A stretch of DNA of 64,000 nt. Source: Faecalibacterium sp. I3-3-89 (GTDB lineage: Bacteria > Bacillota > Clostridia > Oscillospirales > Ruminococcaceae). Below, in pieces: positions 17,034 through 25,652 of the stretch. Numbering within the stretch: position 1 is the stretch's first letter; every line of letters begins with the position of its first letter. The position numbers and the translations under genes are program-made. The notes beneath the pieces were generated by a model, which made no database searches, was not told the DNA's origin, and saw nothing but the letters and a program-made list of their open reading frames with translations. The stretch covers positions 1,364,001-1,428,000 of the forward strand of contig NZ_CP094468.1 of the NCBI RefSeq assembly GCF_023347275.1, written 5' to 3'.

Positions 17034-18116
17034 ATGGATAAACAGTATAAAGTGGGTGTTGTCGGTGCGACCGGTATGGTGGGCCAGCGTTTCGTTACTC
17101 TGCTCGAAAATCACCCCTGGTTCAAGCTGACGACTCTGGCAGCTTCCGGCCGGAGCGCCGGGAAGACCTATGAGGAAGCCGTCGGCTCCCGCTGGGCTAT
17201 GACCACTCCGATGCCGGAGAGCGTCAAGAAGATGGTCGTGCTGGATGCCTCCAAGGTGGAGGAGGTCGCCTCTCAGGTGGACTTCATCTTCTGTGCCGTC
17301 AATATGCCCAAGGCCGAGATCAAGGCTCTGGAGGAGGCTTACGCTAAGGCAGAATGCCCCGTCGTCTCCAACAACAGCGCCAACCGCTTCACCCCGGACG
17401 TCCCGATGGTCGTGCCGGAGATCAACGCCGACCACATCGAGATCATCCCCTCTCAGCGCAAGCGTCTGGGCACCAAGCGCGGCTTTATCGCGGTCAAGTC
17501 CAACTGCAGCCTGCAGAGCTATGTCCCCGCCCTGCACCCCCTGATGAAGGATTTCGGTGTCAGCAAGGCGCTTGTCTGCACCTATCAGGCTATCTCCGGC
17601 GCAGGCAAGACCTTTGACCGGATGCCCGAGATCATTGACAACGTCATCCCCTACATCGGCGGCGAGGAAGAGAAGAGCGAGCGCGAGCCGCTCAAGCTGT
17701 GGGGACACATCGAGGGCGACCAGATCGTCAACGCTGAAAAGCCGGTCATCACCGCTCAGTGCTTCCGTGTGCCGGTCTCCGACGGCCACACCGCCGCTGT
17801 CTTCGTGAGCTTCGAGAAGAAGCCCAGCAAGGAAGAAATCCTCAAGGCATGGGCGGAGTTCCGCGGTCCCGCACAGGAGCTGGAGCTGCCCAGCGCACCC
17901 AAACAGTTCCTCCACTACTTTGAGGAGAACGACCGTCCCCAGCCCAAGCTGGACCGCAACACTGAGCACGGCATGGCGGTCTGCATCGGTTGTCTGCGGG
18001 AAGATACCCTGTTTGACTACAAGTTTGCCTGCATGAGCCACAACACCCTGCGCGGTGCGGCAGGCGGAGCTGTGATGCTGGCCGAGCTGCTGGCAGCCAA
18101 GGGCTATTTCGATTGA
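17034..18116 (+). CDS. asd: Aspartate-semialdehyde dehydrogenase
   Basis: Makes aspartate semialdehyde, the branch point to lysine/diaminopimelate and threonine/methionine. 360 aa with NADP-binding GATGMVGQ at 11-18 and active-site Cys158 in KSNCSLQ. The SNCS context and the overall block pattern resemble the archaeal/eukaryotic-type enzyme (TIGR00978) rather than the common bacterial form. ATG 17034 has GAAAGGAAAGG 8 bases upstream; the frame from 17013 is only a shadow start. First gene of a lysine cluster. Confidence 0.95.
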   Translation: MDKQYKVGVVGATGMVGQRFVTLLENHPWFKLTTLAASGRSAGKTYEEAVGSRWAMTTPMPESVKKMVVLDASKVEEVASQVDFIFCAVNMPKAEIKALEEAYAKAECPVVSNNSANRFTPDVPMVVPEINADHIEIIPSQRKRLGTKRGFIAVKSNCSLQSYVPALHPLMKDFGVSKALVCTYQAISGAGKTFDRMPEIIDNVIPYIGGEEEKSEREPLKLWGHIEGDQIVNAEKPVITAQCFRVPVSDGHTAAVFVSFEKKPSKEEILKAWAEFRGPAQELELPSAPKQFLHYFEENDRPQPKLDRNTEHGMAVCIGCLREDTLFDYKFACMSHNTLRGAAGGAVMLAELLAAKGYFD

Positions 18117-18118
18117 TC

Positions 18119-18143
18119 TGCGCGTTTTTGAGAACCAACGCGC
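18119..18143 (+). promoter_or_regulatory. Small hairpin between asd and dapA
   Basis: GCGCGTT (18120-18126) pairs with AACGCGC (18137-18143) around a 10-base loop, without a T-run. It may stabilise the asd mRNA end or tune dapA expression; function not shown. Confidence 0.4.
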
Positions 18144-18161
18144 TGCAAAGGAGTTTTTGCT

Positions 18162-19055
18162 ATGAAGAATCCTGTTTTTACCGGTGCAGGTGTTGCCATC
18201 ATCACCCCGATGTACGAGGACGGCAGTATCAATTTTGACGAGCTGGGCCGCATCGTTGAGGATCAGATCGCCCGCGGCACCGACGCCATCGTCATCTGCG
18301 GCACCACCGGTGAATGCTCTACCATGACCGACGAAGAGCAGCTGGCCGCCATCAAGTACACCGTGGATCTCGTAAACCACCGTGTGCCGGTCATCGCCGG
18401 TGCCGGTTCTAACGATACCGACCACGGCTGTGCTCTGGCCGCAAAGTCTGCTGCCTGCGGTGCAGACGCCCTGCTGCTGGTGACTCCCTACTACAATAAG
18501 ACCTCTCAGGCTGGTCTTGTGGCCCACTTTACCGCAATGGCTGAGGCCGGCGGTATCCCGGTCATCCTGTACAATGTGCCCTCCCGCACCGGCCTGAACA
18601 TCGCCCCCGAGACGGCCAAGGAGCTGAGCAAGCACCCCCTCATCAACGGCATCAAGGAGGCCTCCGGCAACATCGGTCAGGTGGCGAAGATCGCAGCCCT
18701 CTGCGGCGACGAACTGAACATCTACTCCGGCAACGACGATCAGGTGGTGCCTCTGCTGTCTCTGGGCGGTAAGGGCGTCATCAGCGTCGTCTCCAACGTC
18801 AAGCCGGAGCTGGTGCACAACTGCTGCAAGGCATGGTTCGACGGCGACACGGCAAAAGCCCGCGCACTGCAGCTGGAGATGCTGCCGCTGTGCGACGCTC
18901 TCTTCTGTGAGGTCAATCCCATCCCGGTCAAGTATGCCATGAACGTGCTGGGCTGGGAGGCCGGTGAGTGCCGCCTGCCCCTCGTGGAGCCGAGCGACGC
19001 TCACAAGGAGCAGATCGAGCAGGCCTTGCAGGCTGCGGGAGTCATCAAGGAATAA
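18162..19055 (+). CDS. dapA: 4-hydroxy-tetrahydrodipicolinate synthase
   Basis: Condenses aspartate semialdehyde with pyruvate, the first committed step to diaminopimelate. 297 aa with the TIM-barrel family motifs: GTTGE at 47-51, Tyr137 in YNVPSRTG with Arg142, and Schiff-base Lys165 in GIKEASGN. AAAGGAG lies 8 bases before ATG 18162. Follows asd by 45 bp. Confidence 0.97.
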   Translation: MKNPVFTGAGVAIITPMYEDGSINFDELGRIVEDQIARGTDAIVICGTTGECSTMTDEEQLAAIKYTVDLVNHRVPVIAGAGSNDTDHGCALAAKSAACGADALLLVTPYYNKTSQAGLVAHFTAMAEAGGIPVILYNVPSRTGLNIAPETAKELSKHPLINGIKEASGNIGQVAKIAALCGDELNIYSGNDDQVVPLLSLGGKGVISVVSNVKPELVHNCCKAWFDGDTAKARALQLEMLPLCDALFCEVNPIPVKYAMNVLGWEAGECRLPLVEPSDAHKEQIEQALQAAGVIKE

Positions 19056-19068
19056 ACGATTTTATGTG

Positions 19069-19103
19069 CAAAATGCCCGGCGCAGTGTGTCCCGGGCATT
19101 TTG
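19069..19103 (+). terminator. Hairpin between dapA and dapB
   Basis: CAAAATGCCCGG (19069-19080) pairs with CCGGGCATTTTG (19092-19103). The T-run is short, so it is probably a partial terminator that lowers dapB relative to dapA. Confidence 0.6.
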
Positions 19104-19131
19104 CCGTATGAGAAAAAAGAGGATATTGACA

Positions 19132-19890
19132 ATGACCGATATTATCATTCAGGGCATCGGCGGCCGGATGGGCCATGTGCTGTGCGAGATGATCGCCCAG
19201 CGGGAGGATTGCCGCGTCGTGGCCGGTATCGACATGAAGGACGGCGAGCTGAACGGCATCCCTGTATACGACAGTCTGGACAAGCTGGACGGCAAAGGTG
19301 ATGTCGTCATCGACTTCAGCGCCCCGGCGGCAGTCGAGAAGGCACTGCCCTACTGCGAGGCTCACAAGCTGCCCATCGTGGTCTGCACCACCGGGTTGTC
19401 CGAGGAGCTGCAGCTGAAGATCGTCCAGCTCTCCCGCAGCATCCCGGTGTTCAAGAGTGCCAATATGTCCATGGGCATCAACGTCCTGTCCGAGCTGTGC
19501 AAGCGCGCTTCGGCCATTCTGGGTGCAAACTATGACATCGAGATCGTCGAGCAGCACCATCACAACAAGCTGGACGCTCCCAGCGGTACGGCTCTGATGC
19601 TGGCCGACGCCATCAATGAGGAGAACAACGGCGCTTACCACTACGTCTATGACCGTTCTGCCGTCCGTCAGAAGCGCGACCCCAAGGAGATCGGCATCAG
19701 CGCCGTGCGCGGCGGCAGCATCGTGGGTGACCACGAGGTGCTGTTCTGCGGCCCGGACGAGGTCATCACCCTCCGCCACACGGCATACTCCCGCAATATT
19801 TTTGCAAATGGCGCGATAAATGCTGCCGTTTACCTTGCAAAAAAGGAGCCGGGCCTGTACAATATGAGTAACATGATCGCAGAGATGTAA
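19132..19890 (+). CDS. dapB: 4-hydroxy-tetrahydrodipicolinate reductase
   Basis: Reduces the DapA product with NAD(P)H. 252 aa with nucleotide-binding GIGGRMG at 8-14 and the catalytic block EQHHHNKLDAPSGTA with His142/His143 and Lys146. ATG 19132 has AAAGAGG 9 bases upstream; the longer frame from 18964 overlaps dapA and is rejected. No dapL, dapF or lysA is in the window, so the rest of the pathway is elsewhere. Confidence 0.97.
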   Translation: MTDIIIQGIGGRMGHVLCEMIAQREDCRVVAGIDMKDGELNGIPVYDSLDKLDGKGDVVIDFSAPAAVEKALPYCEAHKLPIVVCTTGLSEELQLKIVQLSRSIPVFKSANMSMGINVLSELCKRASAILGANYDIEIVEQHHHNKLDAPSGTALMLADAINEENNGAYHYVYDRSAVRQKRDPKEIGISAVRGGSIVGDHEVLFCGPDEVITLRHTAYSRNIFANGAINAAVYLAKKEPGLYNMSNMIAEM

Positions 19891-19945
19891 GCTGTTCTGC
19901 GCATGGCATCATAAGGCACGGTATCGTGCGTCAGGAGACGAGCCT

Positions 19946-21232
19946 ATGGCCAAGCACGCAAAGCACGCAGCCCCTCCCCGCCGTCGGCGTTCCGCCCAAA
20001 AGCACACCTTGCATAAGGGCGTCACCCTGTACACACTGGGGGTCCTGCTGGTGGCCGTATCGGCGCTGCTCTCTCTGCGCCTCTGGCCCCGCCGCATCGT
20101 GGATGCAGTTCCTCCGGCAACGGAGGTGGAGTCCCCTGCTGTTTCGGAGGAGCTTGTTGTGCCTGAGCCGCAGCCTGTCGTCACGACATTGTGCTTCTCG
20201 GCTACAGGAGACAACCTCATCCATGCGCCCATCTATTCGCAGGCCGCCCGGCGGGCTGCAGAGGGCGAAGGATACAGCTTCGATTACTGCTACGCGAATC
20301 TGCTTGATTTCTATGCACAGCAGGACATCAACTGGATCAATCAGGAGACGCTCTGCAGCAAAGAGCTTGCGCCCTCTACCTACCCCTGCTTCTCGACTCC
20401 CGGCGAGTGCGCCGAAGCGCTTTACCGGGCAGGCTTCCGGGTGTTCAGCCTCTCGAACAATCACACCTACGACAAGGGGGCTGCGGGCATTGCCGCCACC
20501 CTCCGGTTCTGGGAGACGATGCCCGAAGATGTGATCACCACCGGCCTGTGGAAGGGCGAGGCGGACTATGGCCGCATCCCCATCCAGACCGTGGACGGCG
20601 TAAAGATCGCGTACCTCTCCTACACCGAGCACACCAACGGCATCCCCCGGAACAGCAAGATGACCGCAAACATCATCTACACCAGCCAGCAGGATGTCAT
20701 GGAGCAGCAGGTGCGGGCGGCCCGGCAGGAGGCCGATTTTGTGGTGGTCGGCGTACACTGGGGCGTCGAGGACAGCCACAACATCACGCAGGCACAGCGC
20801 ACCTTAGCTCAGTCTCTGGCCGACTGGGGCGCGGATGTGATCATCGGCACCCACCCGCACGTTCTGCAGGACGCCGAATGGCGCACCGCAGCCGATGGGC
20901 GGAACGTCTTTGTGGCCTATTCGCTGGGAAATTTCCTGAGCACCCAGAGCAAGCCCGACCAGCTCATCGGCGCGGTCCTGACGCTGGGTCTGGAGCAGAC
21001 CGTCGAGCCGGACGGCAGCGTCCGCTGCGCGGTGCGCGGCCCGAAGCTCCATGTGACAGTGACCCACTATGACGCCGGAAAGTCCAACGTCCGCACCTAT
21101 CTGTTCCGGGATTATACGCCGGAGCTTGCAAAGGCCCATGGCGTCCGCGCTGCCTACCCAAACTTCGGATACGATTACATCCGCCAGACGGCACAGACCT
21201 ACATCAACAGCGAATTTTTGGAGCTTGCATAA
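19946..21232 (+). CDS. CapA/poly-gamma-glutamate synthesis-like metallophosphatase-fold protein
   Basis: 428-aa protein with a very basic N-terminus, one membrane anchor (about residues 25-45), a Pro/Glu-rich linker and an extracellular PGA_cap domain: FSATGDNLIH near 88, SLSNNHTYD near 170, GVHWG near 270 and IGTHPHV near 307, the metal-site motifs of the calcineurin-like fold. CAGGAG precedes ATG 19946. It lies inside the lysine cluster between dapB and the ACT gene. No capB/capC partners are present, so true polyglutamate synthesis is not implied; a wall-linked role is possible. Confidence 0.85.
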   Translation: MAKHAKHAAPPRRRRSAQKHTLHKGVTLYTLGVLLVAVSALLSLRLWPRRIVDAVPPATEVESPAVSEELVVPEPQPVVTTLCFSATGDNLIHAPIYSQAARRAAEGEGYSFDYCYANLLDFYAQQDINWINQETLCSKELAPSTYPCFSTPGECAEALYRAGFRVFSLSNNHTYDKGAAGIAATLRFWETMPEDVITTGLWKGEADYGRIPIQTVDGVKIAYLSYTEHTNGIPRNSKMTANIIYTSQQDVMEQQVRAARQEADFVVVGVHWGVEDSHNITQAQRTLAQSLADWGADVIIGTHPHVLQDAEWRTAADGRNVFVAYSLGNFLSTQSKPDQLIGAVLTLGLEQTVEPDGSVRCAVRGPKLHVTVTHYDAGKSNVRTYLFRDYTPELAKAHGVRAAYPNFGYDYIRQTAQTYINSEFLELA

Positions 21233-21275
21233 AGTTTGAATCAGAACGCCCGATGGGCAGAATGGAGTGTTTACT

Positions 21276-21743
21276 ATGTACGGTGTTTCCAAAATCAATA
21301 TCGAGCCGAGCCTGATGATGATCAGCGTGCAGGACGCCGAGTTCAAGGGCAACACGATGGCCCGTTATCTGCAGATCTTCGCCGACACCGGCGTTGTGGT
21401 GGATATGATCAGCCAGAGCGCCCCCCACGGTACCAGCATGGACTTCAGCTTCACGGCATCCAGCAGCGATCTGCCGTTGGTGATGAAGGCCATCTCTGCC
21501 GCGAATCTCGACAAGGATGCCAAGGCCTCTCCCCTCATCAGCGTGGGCTACTCCAAGCTGAACCTCTTCGGAGAAGAGATGGTCACCAGCTGCGGTGTTG
21601 CCGCGCGTGCCCTGAATGCTCTGGCAATGGCAGGCATCGAGGTGCTGCTCATCACTACCAGCGACCTTGACATTTCCCTGCTTGTCCGTTCCGAGAATGA
21701 GGATGCGGCCTATGAAGTCCTGAAGAAGGCTTACGAGCTGTGA
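21276..21743 (+). CDS. Free-standing aspartokinase-type tandem ACT protein
   Basis: 155-aa protein with two ACT repeats (about residues 5-70 and 80-150) that read like the regulatory C-terminus of aspartate kinase: a first repeat with ARYLQIFADTGVVVDMISQ and a second with GVAARALNALAMAGIEVLLI. No kinase domain is present in this frame or upstream. GGAG lies 8 bases before ATG 21276. Last gene of asd-dapA-dapB-capA-ACT, followed by a strong terminator. It is most simply a lysine/threonine sensor, perhaps a separate regulatory subunit like the beta chain of Bacillus LysC. That role is inferred. Confidence 0.8.
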   Translation: MYGVSKINIEPSLMMISVQDAEFKGNTMARYLQIFADTGVVVDMISQSAPHGTSMDFSFTASSSDLPLVMKAISAANLDKDAKASPLISVGYSKLNLFGEEMVTSCGVAARALNALAMAGIEVLLITTSDLDISLLVRSENEDAAYEVLKKAYEL

Positions 21744-21759
21744 CCTGAATAAAAACGAG

Positions 21760-21794
21760 TCTCCCTTGTCCTGTGCGGGACAGGGGAGATTTTT
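21760..21794 (+). terminator. Terminator of the asd-dapA-dapB cluster
   Basis: TCTCCC-x2-GTCC pairs with GGAC-x3-GGGAGA around TGTGC, followed by TTTTT. Confidence 0.85.
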
Positions 21795-21799
21795 GTATG

Positions 21800-21851
21800 A
21801 AAAAGCCCCGGCTGTCCCCTCTCCTGTCACAGAGAGAAGACAGCCGGGGCT
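21800..21851 (-). terminator. Terminator of tyrS
   Basis: AGCCCCGGCTGTC (21804-21816) pairs with GACAGCCGGGGCT (21839-21851). On the minus strand it is followed by TTTTT. It lies just after the tyrS stop. Confidence 0.85.
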
Positions 21852-21868
21852 ATTGTTTTACCAGAAGC

Positions 21869-23089
21869 TTACAGGCTCACCTTGTGGTAGACCTTCTTGC
21901 CCTTCTTGATGACGATACCCTTGGACAGCTGCTCGGCGGTGAAGCTTGCCGTGGGGGCAGCGACCTTTTCGCCATCCACCAGAACGCCGCCCTGCACAAC
22001 CAGACGGCGGGCCTCGCCGTTGGAAGCAGCCAGACCAGCCTTGACCATCAGGGTCAGGATGCCGATGGCACCATCGGTCAGGTCGGCCTCGGTCAGCTGG
22101 GTGCCGGGCATATGCTCGGTGTCTCCGGCAGCGCCGCTGAACAGTGCGCGGGCTGCGTTCTGCGCCTTGTTGGCCTCCTCCTCGCCGTGGACCATCTTGG
22201 TCAGCTCGAAGGCAAGGATCTCCTTGGCCTCGTTGAGGCGCTGATCTTTCCAGGTGCTCATCTCATCGATCTGCTCCAGCGGCAGGAAGGTCAGCATCCG
22301 GATGCACTTCATGACATCTGCATCGCCGACGTTGCGCCAGTACTGATAGAACTCGAAGGGGCTGGTCTTGTTGGGGTCGAGCCAGACGGCGTTGCCGGCG
22401 GTCTTACCCATCTTCTTGCCCTGAGAATCGGTCAGCAGAGTGATGGTCATAGCGTAGGCATCCTTGCCCAGCTTGCGGCGGATCAGCTCAGTGCCGCCCA
22501 GCATATTGCTCCACTGGTCATCGCCGCCGAACTGCATATTGCAGCCGTAGTGCTGGAACATATAGTAGAAGTCGTAGCTCTGCATGATCATGTAGTTGAA
22601 CTCAAGGAAGGACAGGCCCTTCTCCATGCGCTGCTCGTAGCACTTGGCACGCAGCATATTGTTGACGGAGAAGCAGGCGCCCACATCGCGCAGCAGCTCG
22701 ACATAGTTCAGGTTCAGCAGCCAGTCGGCGTTGTTCAGCATCAGGGCCTTGCCCTCAGAGAAGTCGATGAACTTCTCCATCTGCTTCTTGAAGCAGGCAG
22801 CGTTGTGGGCAATGTCCTCCTTGGTCAGCATCTTGCGCATATCGGTGCGGCCGGAGGGGTCGCCGATCATGGTGGTGCCTCCGCCGATGAGGGCGATGGG
22901 CTTGTTGCCTGCCATCTGCAGGCGTTTCATCAGGGTCAGGGCCATGAAATGTCCGGCGGTCAGGCTGTCGGCGGTACAGTCGAAGCCAATGTAGAAGGTA
23001 GCCTTGCCGTTGTTGATGAGGTCGATGATCTCCTCATCGGTGATCTGGGCCACCAGACCGCGTGCTTTCAGTTCTTCGTACAGAGTCAT
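21869..23089 (-). CDS. tyrS: Tyrosyl-tRNA synthetase
   Basis: Class I aminoacyl-tRNA synthetase charging tRNA-Tyr. 406 aa from ATG 23089, which has ACAGGAGG upstream; the frame to 23146 runs into the leader terminator and is rejected. Features: the HIGH-equivalent in FDCTADSLTAGH (about residue 40), the GGDDQW tyrosine-site motif, KMSKS-equivalent KKMGKT, and a C-terminal S4 RNA-binding domain. Preceded by a T-box leader, so expression should rise when tRNA-Tyr is uncharged. Confidence 0.97.
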   Translation of the reverse strand: MTLYEELKARGLVAQITDEEIIDLINNGKATFYIGFDCTADSLTAGHFMALTLMKRLQMAGNKPIALIGGGTTMIGDPSGRTDMRKMLTKEDIAHNAACFKKQMEKFIDFSEGKALMLNNADWLLNLNYVELLRDVGACFSVNNMLRAKCYEQRMEKGLSFLEFNYMIMQSYDFYYMFQHYGCNMQFGGDDQWSNMLGGTELIRRKLGKDAYAMTITLLTDSQGKKMGKTAGNAVWLDPNKTSPFEFYQYWRNVGDADVMKCIRMLTFLPLEQIDEMSTWKDQRLNEAKEILAFELTKMVHGEEEANKAQNAARALFSGAAGDTEHMPGTQLTEADLTDGAIGILTLMVKAGLAASNGEARRLVVQGGVLVDGEKVAAPTASFTAEQLSKGIVIKKGKKVYHKVSL

Positions 23090-23124
23090 AAGAAATTTCC
23101 TCCTGTTTTGTCGGGGCAGAGGGA

Positions 23125-23410
23125 AAAACAAAACGCCCTCCGCCAAAATAAATTGGCAGAGGGCGATAAAATTCGCGGTACCACCTCTGTTTGCCGCCTC
23201 TTCACAGAAACGGCCTCACGAGTGCACACCCCAGAGTAGAGTGACACTCCTGCGTTTGTAACGCTCGCACGCGGCACAGCCTACTCGTCGTTCAGCCTGC
23301 AGCTCCGGGAGGTATTTCACCTGCGTCTCCGCAGCCCCTTTCACCAGCCGGGGCCTCTCTGGGCAGAGCGCATCAGGGTACTCGGTTCCCATCTTCGCCT
23401 TTCAACGAGA
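23125..23410 (-). promoter_or_regulatory. Tyrosine T-box riboswitch leader of tyrS
   Basis: On the minus strand the conserved T-box core TGGTACCGCG lies at 23174-23184 and is followed by a terminator (CGCCCTCTGCC... GGCGGAGGGCG, 23125-23165) ending in TTTTGTTTTT. A Stem I-like region runs from about 23400 to 23230. The triplet UAC, a tyrosine codon, stands in a plausible specifier loop at 23312-23314 (GAAAUACC). Uncharged tRNA-Tyr should favour the antiterminator. Exact stem borders were judged by eye. Confidence 0.9.
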
Positions 23411-23413
23411 TTC

Positions 23414-23442
23414 AGTTTAGCACATCCCTTCGGGAATGTCAA
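23414..23442 (-). promoter_or_regulatory. Sigma-A promoter of the tyrS T-box transcript
   Basis: On the minus strand, perfect TTGACA (23442-23437), 17-base spacer, TAAACT (23419-23414), placing the start just before Stem I. Confidence 0.8.
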
Positions 23443-23458
23443 GCACAAAAGCGCCTGC

Positions 23459-25126
23459 TTATTTCCCGGCGCTCCAGCCCAGCATTTCTCGGGCGTTGGC
23501 CAGCGAAAGCTCTGTGACATGGTCGCCGGAGATGAGGCGGGCCAGCGCCTCCACCCGTCCATTCTCGTCCAGCGGGTGGATCTCGGTATAGGTACGCTCA
23601 TTCGTGATGTTCTTCTGGATGAGCAGATGGCAGTCTGCCAGCGCAGCGATCTGAGCCGTGTGGGTGATGCAAAGGATCTGATGACCCTCGGCACTCTGGC
23701 GCAGCACCTCACCGATGCGGCTGGCCGCCTTGCCGGAAACGCCGCTGTCGATCTCGTCGTAGATGACGGTCGGCACAGCGTCCTTGTCGGCCATCGCATT
23801 CTTGATGGCGAGGGTGATACGGCTCAGCTCGCCGCCTGAGGCGATCTTTGCCAGAGGCTTCGGGGCTTCGCCGGGGTTCGTAGAGATATAAAACTCGATG
23901 CTGTCCTGTCCGTGACTGGCCAGCGGCCCCCGCGTATGGCGGAGCGTCATCCGCACGCCCGGCATATTCAGAAAGTCCAATGTGTCAGAGATGCGCTTGT
24001 TCAGCTCTTCAAACGCCCTCAGCCGGGTCTGGGTCAGAAGCTCCGCCTTTTCCCGCGCGAGGGTATAGAGACGGCGCTGCTCCTTCTGCAGATGCTCCAC
24101 CCTCTCCTGCGAGGACTGTATCATCTCCAGCTCCTGCCGTGCCCGCTCGCCAAACGCGAGGATGTCCTCTACTGTATCGCCGTATTTCCGCCGGAGCTTG
24201 TAGATAAGATCGATGCGCTGCTCGATCTCGTCCAGCTCTGCGTCGTTGGTGTCGTAAGCGTCCAGACGGCCGATGAGGTCGGCGGCGACATCCTTTGCGG
24301 TGTAATAGAGGTCGAGCAGCTGGCCCGCACCGGCAGACAGCTCTCCGTCGAGCTGGGCCGCTGCATCCACGGCGTTGGAGGCTTCGCCCAGAAGGTCAAC
24401 GGCACCGGGGGCTTCGTCGCCGCCCGAGAGCAGCGCGTAACACTGGGCAATGCGGTCCCGGATGGTGGAAGCATTCGCCAGCACCTTGCGGCGGCTTTCC
24501 AGCGTCTGCTCCTCCCCTGCCGTCAACGCCGCATCGTCGATCTCCTGCACCTGATAGCTCAGCAGGTCGATGCGGCGCTGCTTTTCGCCCTCGTCGGTGA
24601 TCATGGCGTCCAGCGTTTTCTTGACCCCCACCAGCTCCCGATAGATGGCATAGTATGCCTGATATTCCGCGCTGTTCTGGGCGTAAGCGTCCAGAATGCC
24701 CTCATGCCGGGCTGGATTCAGCAGACCCACCGAGTCGTGCTGGCCATTGATGTTGATAAGTCCGCCGCAAAGCTCCCGCAGGACAGCGGCGGTGGCAGGC
24801 ATCCCGTTGATGCGGCAGGTGCTCTTGCCCTCGGCGGTGATCTCGCGGCTGAGCAGCAGCGCTTCGGAGCGCTCGTAGCCTGCCTTTTCCAGACTGTCAA
24901 GGACGGAAGGCGGCACATCCTCAAATGCAGCCCGGATGACAGCCTTGGCCGCACCGGTGCGCACGAGATCCTTGGAGGCGCGGTTGCCCAGAATAGCGTT
25001 GATGGAGTCGATGAGGATGGATTTGCCTGCGCCCGTCTCACCGGTCAGGACATTGAGGCCCTTTTCAAAATGGACATTGGCTTTCTGGATAACTGCAACA
25101 TTTTCGATCTGCAGGCTGCTCAGCAT
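23459..25126 (-). CDS. recN: DNA repair protein RecN
   Basis: SMC-like ATPase that tethers broken DNA ends. 555 aa with Walker A GETGAGKS at 29-36, long coiled-coil arms (about 150-370), ABC signature GGELSRI and Walker B VIYDEIDSGV in the C-terminal third. GGGAGTG lies before ATG 25126. Last gene of the argR-recN end of the long minus-strand series, 16 bp after argR, the common clostridial pairing. Confidence 0.97.
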   Translation of the reverse strand: MLSSLQIENVAVIQKANVHFEKGLNVLTGETGAGKSILIDSINAILGNRASKDLVRTGAAKAVIRAAFEDVPPSVLDSLEKAGYERSEALLLSREITAEGKSTCRINGMPATAAVLRELCGGLININGQHDSVGLLNPARHEGILDAYAQNSAEYQAYYAIYRELVGVKKTLDAMITDEGEKQRRIDLLSYQVQEIDDAALTAGEEQTLESRRKVLANASTIRDRIAQCYALLSGGDEAPGAVDLLGEASNAVDAAAQLDGELSAGAGQLLDLYYTAKDVAADLIGRLDAYDTNDAELDEIEQRIDLIYKLRRKYGDTVEDILAFGERARQELEMIQSSQERVEHLQKEQRRLYTLAREKAELLTQTRLRAFEELNKRISDTLDFLNMPGVRMTLRHTRGPLASHGQDSIEFYISTNPGEAPKPLAKIASGGELSRITLAIKNAMADKDAVPTVIYDEIDSGVSGKAASRIGEVLRQSAEGHQILCITHTAQIAALADCHLLIQKNITNERTYTEIHPLDENGRVEALARLISGDHVTELSLANAREMLGWSAGK

Positions 25127-25142
25127 AGTTTCACTCCCGCGT

Positions 25143-25631
25143 TTATTTCTGCCCGATGTGACGGGTCAGTTCCGAACAGATGGTCTTGGCGTCCCGCTCC
25201 GAACGGGCCACGATCAGGAACGTATCATCGCCAGAAAGGGTGCCGACGACATTTTTCCACTTCAGGGCGTCGAACACTTCACAGGCGGCGTTCGCCATGC
25301 CGGAATAGCATTTTACCAGCACGACATGCCCGGCAAAATCCACACCCAGCACCGACTCGCGGAAGATCGTCTCGAACCGGCCCTGCATCTTGGGGTTGAG
25401 GCTTTCGTTGTGGCTGGAAACATAGCGGTAGCCGTCTGCGGTGGCGGCTTTGACGAGACACATTTCCCGGATGTCCCGGGAAATAGTCGCCTGTGTCACC
25501 TCGAAGCCCTCCTGACGCAGGTGCTCAAGCAGCACCTCCTGACGGCTGATGGGGTTCTCCTGGATCAGTCGGAGGATCGTCTGCTGACGTTCCGCCTTTC
25601 CTTTTGACTCAGCTGGATTGTTTCGGCCCAT
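25143..25631 (-). CDS. argR: Arginine repressor ArgR
   Basis: 162-aa winged-helix repressor of arginine metabolism. The N-terminal domain has the family helix-turn-helix (QATISRDIREM, about residues 47-57) and the C-terminal domain the arginine-binding/hexamer motif GTLSGDDTFLIVAR. AGAGGAGG precedes ATG 25631. Its position nadK-argR-recN is conserved in Firmicutes; no arginine genes are nearby. Confidence 0.95.
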   Translation of the reverse strand: MGRNNPAESKGKAERQQTILRLIQENPISRQEVLLEHLRQEGFEVTQATISRDIREMCLVKAATADGYRYVSSHNESLNPKMQGRFETIFRESVLGVDFAGHVVLVKCYSGMANAACEVFDALKWKNVVGTLSGDDTFLIVARSERDAKTICSELTRHIGQK

Positions 25632-25652
25632 ATTCCTTGCCTCCTCTTGTTG

